NCBI GenBank assembly: GCA_021825925.1
Contig: JAKAFP010000003.1
Location: 248,001 to 312,000 of the forward strand
Origin: Chloroflexota bacterium
GTDB taxonomy: Bacteria > Chloroflexota > Anaerolineae > Anaerolineales > Anaerolineaceae
Direction: 5' to 3'
DNA length: 64,000 bases
Under the pieces are notes generated by a model that saw only the letters and a list, made by a program, of their open reading frames with translations, was not told the origin of the DNA and ran no database searches. Positions 24,287 through 31,988 of this stretch are shown piece by piece. Each line of letters starts with the position of its first letter. Position 1 is the first letter of the stretch. The position numbers were made by a program, and so were the translations under genes.

Positions 24287-25297
24287 ATGGGTTTAAAGTA
24301 CTCATCCTTCGCTATACGCGGCATTGACGTCAGCCAGTTCAATGGAACCATTGACTGGACGAAGGTCAGCGCCAATTTTGCCGGAATAAGGGTCGGTTAT
24401 GGTCGCACGATTGACACCAGGTTTCAGGAAAACTGGTTGAATTCCAAAGGCAAGGTTAACCGCATCCCCTACTGGTATATGGATTATTACTCCAACCACA
24501 CCTCCGGGGCGACAGTAAACGGTATGGTTGACGCCGATTGGGGAAAAGAGCAAGCAGAAACCTGTTGGGCTAACCTGAAAAATGACCCTGATGGCAGCGT
24601 TTTTCTGGATATTGAGAACGGCAACCCTTCCTATTCACCCGCCATTTCAACTGTATCTGCAAGGGCCCAGGCGATTGCCAAAGGTTTTCTTGAGCGCATG
24701 GACGAGTTGAATAGTAAACGTAACGGGATCTACTGCTCACTGGGATTGTTAAATTGGTTTAGTTCCTGGTTCAAGGATCGTCCGCTTTGGGTGGCCTGGT
24801 ATAACGAAAATCAAACTCAGCAAACCGTTTTAACGGCTGTGGCAACCACGGGATGGCTGGGGAAGTGCCTGATCTGGCAGTACGCATCCGATGGTGACAT
24901 GGATGATGATGGCACAGGCGATGGTGTGGCCATGGGAATGCAGTATAAAACACTGGATTTAAATGGCTGGCTTGGGACGAGCGCGCAATATACCGAATTA
25001 TTCGGCAAGGAGGTACAACAAGTGGCTTTATACAAGGTAAAGATCTTGATCTACAACTTAACTGTACGTACTGGTCCTGGAGTGCTTTATCCGCGATTGC
25101 GCAGAGCAGATTTCCCTGGCGAATACAGCATTTTTGAAGAGAAGAACGGCTTTGGCCGTATCAGCGAAGTGAAATCAGAGTGGATAAGTCTTTCAACGGA
25201 TTATGTACAAAAGATCAACAATACCACCCCGCCAGCAGAATTATCAGATGCTGAAAAACTAGCCCGGTTGTGGGCAGCACATCCAGAATTGCATTAA
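24287..25297 (+). CDS. GH25 lysozyme with C-terminal SH3-like domain, no signal peptide
   Basis: GH25 enzymes cleave the MurNAc-GlcNAc bond of peptidoglycan. The 336 residues open with GIDVSQFNGTIDWTKV, the GH25 first strand. The catalytic D-x-E is in VFLDIENGN, and NGIYCSLGLLNWF, RPLWVAWY and LIWQYASDGD complete the barrel (to about residue 240). Residues about 255-310 (LTVRTGPGVLYPRL ... SEWISLS) look like a bacterial SH3 wall-binding domain. ATG 24287 is chosen for its GGAGA site. The N terminus is not a signal peptide, which is usual for phage-type endolysins. No holin or phage genes are adjacent. Confidence 0.88.
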   Translation: MGLKYSSFAIRGIDVSQFNGTIDWTKVSANFAGIRVGYGRTIDTRFQENWLNSKGKVNRIPYWYMDYYSNHTSGATVNGMVDADWGKEQAETCWANLKNDPDGSVFLDIENGNPSYSPAISTVSARAQAIAKGFLERMDELNSKRNGIYCSLGLLNWFSSWFKDRPLWVAWYNENQTQQTVLTAVATTGWLGKCLIWQYASDGDMDDDGTGDGVAMGMQYKTLDLNGWLGTSAQYTELFGKEVQQVALYKVKILIYNLTVRTGPGVLYPRLRRADFPGEYSIFEEKNGFGRISEVKSEWISLSTDYVQKINNTTPPAELSDAEKLARLWAAHPELH

Positions 25298-25344
25298 AAC
25301 AATTCGATCAGTTTGATTCAAACTGATAAATTCAACCTATAAAG

Positions 25345-25378
25345 AACACAGAATGTGCTTAAACCATTCTGTGTTTAT
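25345..25378. terminator. Bidirectional terminator between GH25 and STAS-like genes
   Basis: AACACAGAATG and CATTCTGTGTT pair around a 9-base loop, with flanking A and T tracts. It lies between two converging genes. Confidence 0.75.
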
Positions 25379-25380
25379 TA

Positions 25381-25749
25381 TTAATTCCTTAACCAATTCG
25401 TGGCAGAGGTAATGTTTGAAAAAACACGATAACTAATTCCCCGGTTATTACACACTGTTTCAAGGAAACTGAAGTGTTCTTTGTAGCTTTCGGGAGTCAC
25501 CGCTGCCAATTTGACATTTAACGGCATCCCGGTGTTTTTTATCTCTTCAGGTCGGTTGAAAACTTCAATGGTTTTTCCTGAAACAAAATGAATATCTGTG
25601 TGGTCCAACAGACAGCGGATGGAGTGATGTTCTTTCATGGCCATCATGATGCGCTTCACCATTTCACTGGAGCTTTTCGCATCCGCGTCGCCATGGGTTT
25701 TTACAACCACTATTTGATCTTCCTCAATGTAAGAAATAATGAATTCCAT
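25381..25749 (-). CDS. Small STAS/SpoIIAA-like protein (paralogue of 3315-3701)
   Basis: A 122-residue cytoplasmic protein with alternating strands and helices: MEFIISYIEEDQIVVVKTHG, a helix SEMVKRIMMAMKEHH, then CLLDHTDIHF. The C-terminal blocks FSFLETVCNNRG and YRVFSNITSATNWL align with FFETSSVNN and KVFSQSDEALDWL of the gene at 3315. The lack of a signal or membrane segment suggests an intracellular partner-switch or scaffold role. Its function is not known. It ends three bases from a bidirectional terminator. Confidence 0.6.
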   Translation of the reverse strand: MEFIISYIEEDQIVVVKTHGDADAKSSSEMVKRIMMAMKEHHSIRCLLDHTDIHFVSGKTIEVFNRPEEIKNTGMPLNVKLAAVTPESYKEHFSFLETVCNNRGISYRVFSNITSATNWLRN

Positions 25750-25813
25750 TTTTACCTTTACATCTAAAGCAGGATGTTGTTTAGATTTAATATAACCAAA
25801 CCTTTATTGGTAA

Positions 25814-26977
25814 TCAATTATCAATTGTCATGTTGACCAAGGAAGGATGGGGTAACTTTTTAACCAGTTTAATTCTTTGGACGAATTGATTAAATGTGAC
25901 AGCATTATTCTTTGAGGCAGCCAGGGCAAACGCAATTCCTGAAAAGACGATGCTCAAAGCAACGAACCATGGGTTCGCAATTGGGACCCAAGCCGCAGAG
26001 AGGTAAGGCATCACCACTGCAATCAAGGCCAACAGGCGAGGATACATGTTTGCTGATTTGATGGTCAATATCAACCACGGCAGCAAAGGTAATAGAGAAT
26101 AAACCCAGGCAATGGGTAGGGTGGCAATGCTCAACCAGACCAGGCAACCCCAAGCGGCAGGTCCTTCGGTGCGCAAGGCGGCAAGCAATACACACAAGAC
26201 AAGTATGATCATGGCTGTGATCCCCGGCCATCCGCCCAGGCGCCAGGCTACCACCACCAGGGCACCATTATCCGGGCGCAGGATCTGATCTATGGAATTT
26301 CCGATATTGCTCGCTGCATAAGCGGATAGGGCATCCGGACATAGCAGCAGGATAAGTGCCACTGCACCCAGCCAAACAGCAGCAAAACTGACAAGCGCTT
26401 TCCAGCGCCGCCGCCAGAGGGGTTGGATCATGGCTGCCGCAGCAAAATACTTGGGTAGCGAGGCTAGCCCTATAAAAAGTCCGCTCAATATCGGTTTATG
26501 TCTAAAACGATAAGCCAGCGCCAGTCCCAACATCCAGATCGGGGTGAATTGCCCGAGTGACCAGATGGCAGGCGGCCAGGCCAGCGATAGCACCGCAGCC
26601 AGCAGGCTCTTTTTCCAGTTCAGGCTGAAAGCGCGGGCAGTAATGACGATACAGGCGAACATACTTAACATCCAAAATGTTTGAGCCAAAGGGTAACCAA
26701 ACAGTGTAAAGGGTACTACCAACAAAAAGGCTGATGGTGGATGTGTCGAGCGGTGGTCCGCTTGCCAGGTGATGCCCATCTTTTCAAATGCTGTGACCAG
26801 CACGGGATATAGTTTTTCGTTGTGATGGACCAATGCCCGTGCACCAATGTAATCTTGGGCGATGTCGTAGCGTAACGGATAGTTGATCATGTCGGGGATA
26901 ATGTTTCGCGCATACACGACGCCTATTATGATGCTAAACGCAATTAAAATGATTACCCACACTATTTTCCGCTTCAT
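25814..26977 (-). CDS. GT87-type polyprenyl-phosphate-dependent glycosyltransferase
   Basis: A 387-residue polytopic membrane protein with about ten helices. The first extracytoplasmic loop has D-x-x-x-A (DIAQDYIGARALVHHNEKLYP) and THPPSAFLLVVP, and GLASLPKYFAAAAMI follows; these are typical of GT87 (DUF2029) mannosyltransferases that use lipid-linked sugars. ATG 26977 has AGAGGGAAA before it and is preferred to TTG 26998. The acceptor glycan is unknown. It is an isolated gene. Confidence 0.75.
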   Translation of the reverse strand: MKRKIVWVIILIAFSIIIGVVYARNIIPDMINYPLRYDIAQDYIGARALVHHNEKLYPVLVTAFEKMGITWQADHRSTHPPSAFLLVVPFTLFGYPLAQTFWMLSMFACIVITARAFSLNWKKSLLAAVLSLAWPPAIWSLGQFTPIWMLGLALAYRFRHKPILSGLFIGLASLPKYFAAAAMIQPLWRRRWKALVSFAAVWLGAVALILLLCPDALSAYAASNIGNSIDQILRPDNGALVVVAWRLGGWPGITAMIILVLCVLLAALRTEGPAAWGCLVWLSIATLPIAWVYSLLPLLPWLILTIKSANMYPRLLALIAVVMPYLSAAWVPIANPWFVALSIVFSGIAFALAASKNNAVTFNQFVQRIKLVKKLPHPSLVNMTIDN

Positions 26978-27165
26978 TTTCCCTCTGTGCGGTGTCAAGA
27001 ATACATGATACTAGATTATCTACATGGATTATATATCAATCTGCATCCAATCCAAACCCGCGGCGCAGCCCCAAACAAATTCTTTATTCCTTGGTTCCCG
27101 TTTCACGATTTTCCAGTCCATGAGCGACAATACCATTAGGGTTGATCTGTTTAACATGTTTAATC

Positions 27166-27191
27166 AAAAGACACCCTCGAGGGTGTCTTTT
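27166..27191. terminator. Terminator downstream of the cytosolic cyclophilin
   Basis: AAAAGACACCC-TCGA-GGGTGTCTTTT is a perfect 11-bp hairpin with flanking A/T tracts, 15 bp after the stop of the gene ending at 27207. Confidence 0.8.
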
Positions 27192-27206
27192 GAGTCACTG
27201 CACTAA

Positions 27207-27719
27207 TTATTGCTCTTCAATCTCGATCGTGTTGATCTTGACGCCTTCATACTCCGGGTTGGACGGGTTTCGGGCAGGGATGGAGAATAACACATCCAAG
27301 CCTTTGGTGACCTGACCGAAAACACTGTGCTTGTTATCCAACCAGGGGGTGGCCACGTGGGTGATGAAGAATTGTGAGCCGTTGGTATTGGGGCCGGCGT
27401 TTGCCATTGAGAGCACACCGGGTCCGCTGTGGCGCAGGCTGGAATGGAATTCGTCGTTGAATTTATAACCTGGACCCCCCATACCGGTTCCGGTGGGGTC
27501 TCCACCCTGGGCCATGAAATCTTCGATCACGCGGTGAAAAATAGTGCCATCATAAAAACCCTCGCGGGCAAGAAAAACAAAGTTGTTGACGGTCTTGGGA
27601 ACCTTGGCGGCGTATAAACTGCAGACGATATCCCCTTTATCAGTTTTGAAGGTGGCGGAATAATTCTTGTGTGAATCAATCACCATCTCGGGAGCTTTTG
27701 TGTATTGTTTAGCGGTCAT
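27207..27719 (-). CDS. Cyclophilin-type peptidyl-prolyl isomerase (cytosolic)
   Basis: A 170-residue single-domain cyclophilin. Active-site blocks are [39 protein letters not shown] and [15 protein letters not shown], including the conserved Arg, Gln and Phe positions. ATG 27719 ([11 protein letters not shown]) is preferred over the in-frame TTG 27743 because AGGAAAGG lies upstream. It lacks a signal peptide, in contrast to the cyclophilin domain of the lipoprotein at 13654-14991, so the window encodes both a cytosolic and an exported version. Confidence 0.92.
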   Translation of the reverse strand: MTAKQYTKAPEMVIDSHKNYSATFKTDKGDIVCSLYAAKVPKTVNNFVFLAREGFYDGTIFHRVIEDFMAQGGDPTGTGMGGPGYKFNDEFHSSLRHSGPGVLSMANAGPNTNGSQFFITHVATPWLDNKHSVFGQVTKGLDVLFSIPARNPSNPEYEGVKINTIEIEEQ

Positions 27720-27774
27720 TCGAACATCCTTTCCTGAACTCAATTGAAATTACATTGTATCATAATGGACAGGT

Positions 27775-28629
27775 TCACCGGTTGGATCGTTTTCCGCGCA
27801 GACTTTGAACGATCCAGGTCACTACAAAAAAGAAGGTGCAGATCAGCACCACGGCTGAACCGGAGGAGATGCTCAAATAGAATGAGACATACAATCCGAT
27901 GATGCTTGAAAGTACCGCGAAAATGGCAGCCAGCAGCATCATCCGCGGCAGGCGTTTGGTCAATAAAAAGGCGGTTGCAGCAGGGGTCACCAACATGGCC
28001 ACCATCAAGGCCACCCCCACGATCTGCATGGATACCGCCACCGTGATGGCGATCAAGATCAATAACAGGTTGTTGAGGAACTTGACCGGCAGGCGTAAGG
28101 TGGCTGCCAGAAGCGGATCAAAAGAAATGACCACCAGCTGCTTGTAAAACGCCCAAATGGCGATCAGCACCACAGCCCCGAAAATAAGGATCGTAACCAG
28201 GCTTTGGGTGGAAACACCCAAAACGTCGCCAAATAGAAAATGGCTGAGGTCAACAGCGTAGCTGCGGACGGTCGAGATCAAAGCAATGCCCAGCGCGAAC
28301 ATGCCTGCAAAAACAATGCCAATTGAGGTGTCTTCACGCAGTTGTGATTTCTTGCTGATCGCGCCGATGCCAAGGGCAGAGACAATCGCAGTACCCAACG
28401 CCCACCAGAAGAGAACTCCTTTTGCACCACCGGTAGCCAGGTAACCCACCGCCACCCCAGGCAGGATTGTGTGTGACAGGGCATCTCCAAAAAAAGCCAT
28501 GCCGCGCAGCACGATAAAGGCGCCGATCACCGCGCACACCGTTCCCACCAAAATAGAAGCGATCAGCCCGCGCTGCATAAAGCCGTAAGTGAGGGGTTGA
28601 ACAATCCACGACCAGACAGAAGCGATCAT
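27775..28629 (-). CDS. Zn/Mn ABC transporter permease (ZnuB/MntB family)
   Basis: A 284-residue membrane subunit of a cluster-9 metal importer. About eight helices are visible. The conserved RGMAFFGDALSHTILPGVAVGYL and the later VAVSMQIVGVALMVAMLVTPAATAFLLTKRL are family signatures. The start overlaps the ATPase gene stop as ATGA. It is the last gene of the fur-solute-binding-ATPase-permease unit. The ion, zinc or manganese, cannot be told from the permease. Confidence 0.9.
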   Translation of the reverse strand: MIASVWSWIVQPLTYGFMQRGLIASILVGTVCAVIGAFIVLRGMAFFGDALSHTILPGVAVGYLATGGAKGVLFWWALGTAIVSALGIGAISKKSQLREDTSIGIVFAGMFALGIALISTVRSYAVDLSHFLFGDVLGVSTQSLVTILIFGAVVLIAIWAFYKQLVVISFDPLLAATLRLPVKFLNNLLLILIAITVAVSMQIVGVALMVAMLVTPAATAFLLTKRLPRMMLLAAIFAVLSSIIGLYVSFYLSISSGSAVVLICTFFFVVTWIVQSLRGKRSNR

Positions 28630-29429
28630 TCTTCACCGCCTTCACAGCAGGAGTGGTCCAGCGCCATCATGGATTTTCCGTCGTCCATCATGCGCAGGCG
28701 ACCGCCGTAGGCGATCTTCAGGTTTTCGGCTGTCAAGACTTCGCTGGCTTCGCCAAAACGGATCAAGTGCCGGTTTAAGAGAAAGATGCGGTTAAAGTGC
28801 TGGGCAGCCTGATCTAGGTCGTGGGTGGCTGCCATGATGGTTACTTTATCCTGTTCGAGTTTTTCCATCAAGCGTAGTAAATCTTCCTGAGCGGGGTCGT
28901 CCAACCCGGTCAGGGGTTCATCCATCAACATCAATTCGGCCTCCTGGGCAAGGGCGCGGGCAATGAACATTCTCTGCTGCTGTCCGCCTGAAAGCTGGCT
29001 GATCTGACGAGATGCCAGGTCTTGCATGCCCACTTTTTCGAGGGCATGGCGGACCGCTGCCTGATGCTGCTTGCCGGGGATGGTGAAGGGTTTCAGCATG
29101 GCAGTTCTGCCCATCATGACCACATCAAATACATTCACCGGAAAATGCCAATCCACCACGCTGCGCTGCGGAATATACGCGATGCAGTCGTGTTTTCCGC
29201 TTTCGGAGCCGAAAACATTAACTTCGCCTGAGTCGGCACGTAAAATACCGGCGATGACTTTAAATAGAGTGCTTTTACCGGCACCATTCGGGCCGACCAC
29301 GGCCACGCGTTCACCCGTATGCAGATGAAAGGTGATGTTTTCCAGTGCCAGGTGATCTCCAAATTTATAGTTCACGTGTGCGACATCGAGTATGGGTTGG
29401 TCCAAATCATGTTTTATGGAGGGTGTCAT
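28626..29429 (-). CDS. Zn/Mn ABC transporter ATP-binding protein (ZnuC/MntA family)
   Basis: A 267-residue ABC ATPase. Walker A is GPNGAGKST, the signature LSGGQQQRMFIARAL, Walker B LMLMDEPLTGLD, and the switch histidine lies in ATHDLDQA. It energises the permease encoded immediately downstream. The C-terminal end has DHSCCEGGEE, a short Cys/Glu-rich tail that might bind metal. Confidence 0.92.
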   Translation of the reverse strand: MTPSIKHDLDQPILDVAHVNYKFGDHLALENITFHLHTGERVAVVGPNGAGKSTLFKVIAGILRADSGEVNVFGSESGKHDCIAYIPQRSVVDWHFPVNVFDVVMMGRTAMLKPFTIPGKQHQAAVRHALEKVGMQDLASRQISQLSGGQQQRMFIARALAQEAELMLMDEPLTGLDDPAQEDLLRLMEKLEQDKVTIMAATHDLDQAAQHFNRIFLLNRHLIRFGEASEVLTAENLKIAYGGRLRMMDDGKSMMALDHSCCEGGEE

Positions 29430-29448
29430 CGGTTCTCACTCATTAAAT

Positions 29449-30360
29449 CTATTTCAATCCGTCCACAATGGTGGTGACCAATTTTTGCATAAACTGAATG
29501 TAAGTAGCGGTGTCACTGCCGGTGACTCCGAGGGATTCTGTGTTGATGGTGATCACCTTTGTTCCGGTATCACTGGCTACCTGGTCTGTCAGGTTGGGGT
29601 TGATCGTGGAACCAATGAAGATGGCTTTGACCCCCTGTTGTTTGATAAGATCTTCCAGTTTGGCGAGATCCTGGGCGGAGGGTGAAGCGCCGCTGCTCAG
29701 ACTATCCACCACCAGACCCACAAGTTTGAAATCGTAGCGATGAATAAAGTAGCCCAGGTTTTCGTGGTCAGTGACCAGTTTGCGGTTTTCAATCGGGATC
29801 TTGGCAACCTCGGTTTGAATCCAGGAATCCAGGTCACCAAGTTGGGTGAGGTAGTTTGCGGCGTTCGCGGCGTATTCTTTCGCATTGGTCGGATCTTGTG
29901 ACGAAAGAGCTGCTTCAATATTGTTCACCCAAACCTTGACCATGTTTGGGTCCATCCAGGTGTGCGGGTCGGCCGTGGAAAGGTTTTGCCCGGCAGCCTT
30001 ACTACCCGAAAATGGCAGCACTTCGACACCATCAGATACTTTGACCACCTTGCCGGTGGCGTTGGCATCAATCACGGGTTGAAGCGCATGTTCCAATTCA
30101 AGTCCGTTGAGGAAGAGGATCTGGGCGTTGGCAATGGCTGCCACATCCTGAGGACGCGGCTCAAAGGTGTGCGGGTCTGCACCCACAGGGTAGAGCACCG
30201 TTAATTGAACATGGCTGCCGCCAATTTGGCTGACCACGTCTCCCACTATTGTGGTGGATGCCACAATGTTTAATCCGGTTTGAGGTGTTTTTGGAGCGGA
30301 ACAGGCTGACAGTGAAAGGCTCAGCACTAATGGTATCAACAGAGAAAATATCTTTATCAT
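29449..30360 (-). CDS. Metal ABC transporter solute-binding lipoprotein (ZnuA-like)
   Basis: A 303-residue extracytoplasmic metal-binding protein. The start MIKIFSLLIPLVLSLSLSAC gives a lipoprotein signal with lipobox LSAC (C about 20); the longer open frame upstream overlaps the fur gene and is rejected. Metal-ligand histidines are visible in GADPHTFEPRPQD, ADPHTWMDPNMV and TDHENLGYF. There is no long His-rich loop, so zinc and manganese both remain possible. It starts seven bases after the fur stop without an obvious ribosome-binding site, suggesting coupled translation. Confidence 0.9.
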   Translation of the reverse strand: MIKIFSLLIPLVLSLSLSACSAPKTPQTGLNIVASTTIVGDVVSQIGGSHVQLTVLYPVGADPHTFEPRPQDVAAIANAQILFLNGLELEHALQPVIDANATGKVVKVSDGVEVLPFSGSKAAGQNLSTADPHTWMDPNMVKVWVNNIEAALSSQDPTNAKEYAANAANYLTQLGDLDSWIQTEVAKIPIENRKLVTDHENLGYFIHRYDFKLVGLVVDSLSSGASPSAQDLAKLEDLIKQQGVKAIFIGSTINPNLTDQVASDTGTKVITINTESLGVTGSDTATYIQFMQKLVTTIVDGLK

Positions 30361-30367
30361 ATTATTA

Positions 30368-30814
30368 TCACGAAACCGAAGGGTGAATTTTAACCGGTTG
30401 GCATTTTTGGCATAAACCTTGAAGCTGAAGCCAATGACTTTGAACTGAAAAACCACTTTCCCGGCTGATCCTTTCGATCAAAGTGCCCAGATCGTCACCT
30501 GAAAAATAGGCAGCCTTGCCGCAGCACGAACAGATCAACAAATGTTCATGACCTTGAGCTGCCCGCAGGTACATGTGGCATCCATCAGATTGGTGTACAC
30601 GTTCCACCAACCCCATTTCACTCAAAATCTCCAGAGTGCGATAAACGGTGACCAATCCCATCTTGGGGTATTTTCCGCGTGCCTGGTCAAAAACGTCCAC
30701 CGGGCTGAGGGCATGGTCAGAATTGACCATCAATTCCACGATCGCCCTGCGTGGACCGGTAATGCGGCCGCCTTTATCTTCCAGCAATTCCAACCAGCGC
30801 TCAATTTCTGCCAT
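30368..30814 (-). CDS. Fur family transcriptional regulator, probably Zur-like
   Basis: A 148-residue metal-dependent repressor. The N-terminal winged helix contains GGRITGPRRAIVELM and MGLVTVYRTLEILSEMGLVERV. The C-terminal dimerisation domain has two C-x2-C pairs (CSCC and CQKC) for the structural zinc and histidines in AAQGHEHLLI. Being first in an operon with a ZnuABC-type importer, it probably represses that operon. A perfect dyad 12 bp upstream of its start is the candidate operator. Confidence 0.9.
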   Translation of the reverse strand: MAEIERWLELLEDKGGRITGPRRAIVELMVNSDHALSPVDVFDQARGKYPKMGLVTVYRTLEILSEMGLVERVHQSDGCHMYLRAAQGHEHLLICSCCGKAAYFSGDDLGTLIERISRESGFSVQSHWLQLQGLCQKCQPVKIHPSVS

Positions 30815-30825
30815 GGTATTCCTTA

Positions 30826-30842
30826 TTGAAAATGTTTTTCAA
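30826..30842 (-). promoter_or_regulatory. Candidate Fur-family operator before the metal-uptake operon
   Basis: TTGAAAA-TGT-TTTTCAA is a perfect 7-3-7 dyad positioned 12-28 bp before the fur-like start codon, where it would overlap the promoter or ribosome entry. The A+T-rich inverted repeat fits the general shape of Fur/Zur boxes, although not their textbook consensus. Confidence 0.5.
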
Positions 30843-30857
30843 TTTCATTATATCGCC

Positions 30858-30890
30858 AAAAAGAAACCCGTCAAGAGTTCGACGGGTTTC
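30858..30890 (-). terminator. Terminator of the LiaF-like gene
   Basis: GAAACCCGTC and GACGGGTTTC pair around an 8-base loop; on the minus strand the hairpin is followed by TTTTT. It separates the LiaF-like gene from the metal-uptake operon. Confidence 0.8.
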
Positions 30891-30914
30891 AGAATAAGGG
30901 GGAGAATCCAATTA

Positions 30915-31910
30915 TTAGCGGATGGAAATGCTGCCGGAACCCTGGCCCAAAACTTGAACCAGTATCTTGTATTGGGCGGTGTCGTAATTGGGGGTTTGCC
31001 AGGCGCCAATATCAAAACTGGAGCTGTCAGAAGCCTTCATCAAACCGTTGGGCAGATCAAAACTTCCAGAACCATCATCATTGACTTCAATGCGGACTGC
31101 TGCTTTGGCAGGGATGACCACACTGGTTGCGCCACTGCCGGTGTCGAGTGAAAGTGTGAGTGAAGCCTGTTCAGGAACACGTACGGTAACCGAACCGGAT
31201 CCACTTGCAATATCAACAGAATAAGCTTCTTCAGATTGCGGCAGGGTGATGGTTGAGGCTCCGGAGCCCAGGTCAGTCTGCAAGGAGGTCAATTGAAGCC
31301 CGGAAAGGTTCATGGTGATCGAACCTGATCCGCCGTTCAGGATAATATCGGAGGGAACTTCAGGTGATAGACCGATATCCCATTTAAGGTTGTCAAATGA
31401 AAAATCCCAATTCAACCAGGATGAGTTATCGGAGTATTCCGACATCCAAACTGTGGTGTGGTCAGAGCCGTTGACATCAAAGCGCATGGTCCCGCGATAA
31501 GTCACGTCGGCGGATATTAGATCCGTTTTGTTATTATCAAGCGCCGAGATCGTAACGGGTGAAGAAGAAGTATCAAAAGTGTATTCCGCGGTTTTCACAC
31601 CTTCGAGCGGGCTTGCAAAGGTTTCTGTTTTTGTATCAGTACCGGTGGTGATGCCGACCCTGGGGCCGAACATTAATAAGGCCACCACACCGGCTACCGC
31701 CAACAAACCCACGACTGCTCCCACCCACGGATAGCGGCGGCTGAAGAGCATATCCATGCCAAAAACGATCAGCAGCACAGGCCAGAATTTTAGGATCGAA
31801 CCCAGGCTGACCGGTTGGATCATACCGAGGTTGCTGAGCAGCCAGACAATACCCACACCTACCAGCAAAATGGGCCAGAACAAAGAACGATATCGCGGAT
31901 GATTATCCAT
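30915..31910 (-). CDS. LiaF/LiaI-like membrane protein with C-terminal toast-rack-type domain
   Basis: A 331-residue envelope protein. The first 85 residues hold three to four helices (YRSLFWPILLVGVGIVWLLS, FWPVLLIVFGMDML, GAVVGLLAVAGVVALLMF), the LiaI/LiaF-type arrangement. The rest is a repetitive beta-helix-like region with recurrent GSGSITM/GSGASTI/GSGSVTV/GSGATSV/GSGSFDL units, spaced about 22 residues. This probably forms an extracytoplasmic beta stack. LiaF proteins sense envelope stress, but no two-component genes are adjacent here. Confidence 0.78.
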   Translation of the reverse strand: MDNHPRYRSLFWPILLVGVGIVWLLSNLGMIQPVSLGSILKFWPVLLIVFGMDMLFSRRYPWVGAVVGLLAVAGVVALLMFGPRVGITTGTDTKTETFASPLEGVKTAEYTFDTSSSPVTISALDNNKTDLISADVTYRGTMRFDVNGSDHTTVWMSEYSDNSSWLNWDFSFDNLKWDIGLSPEVPSDIILNGGSGSITMNLSGLQLTSLQTDLGSGASTITLPQSEEAYSVDIASGSGSVTVRVPEQASLTLSLDTGSGATSVVIPAKAAVRIEVNDDGSGSFDLPNGLMKASDSSSFDIGAWQTPNYDTAQYKILVQVLGQGSGSISIR

Positions 31911-31988
31911 GGTTACCTCTTTAAAGTGTTAATTATTTATTAGATATACGTTGCATCCGCGGATAGGTTGCATCCCGGCTGACGACCA

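Noticed and set aside
24287..25297. Prophage remnant
   Set aside because: Only a lysozyme is phage-like; no terminase, portal, tail, integrase or holin genes are nearby.
26978..27206. Short plus-strand frame beginning at 27024
   Set aside because: Runs through the cyclophilin terminator hairpin; no ribosome-binding site or recognisable protein.
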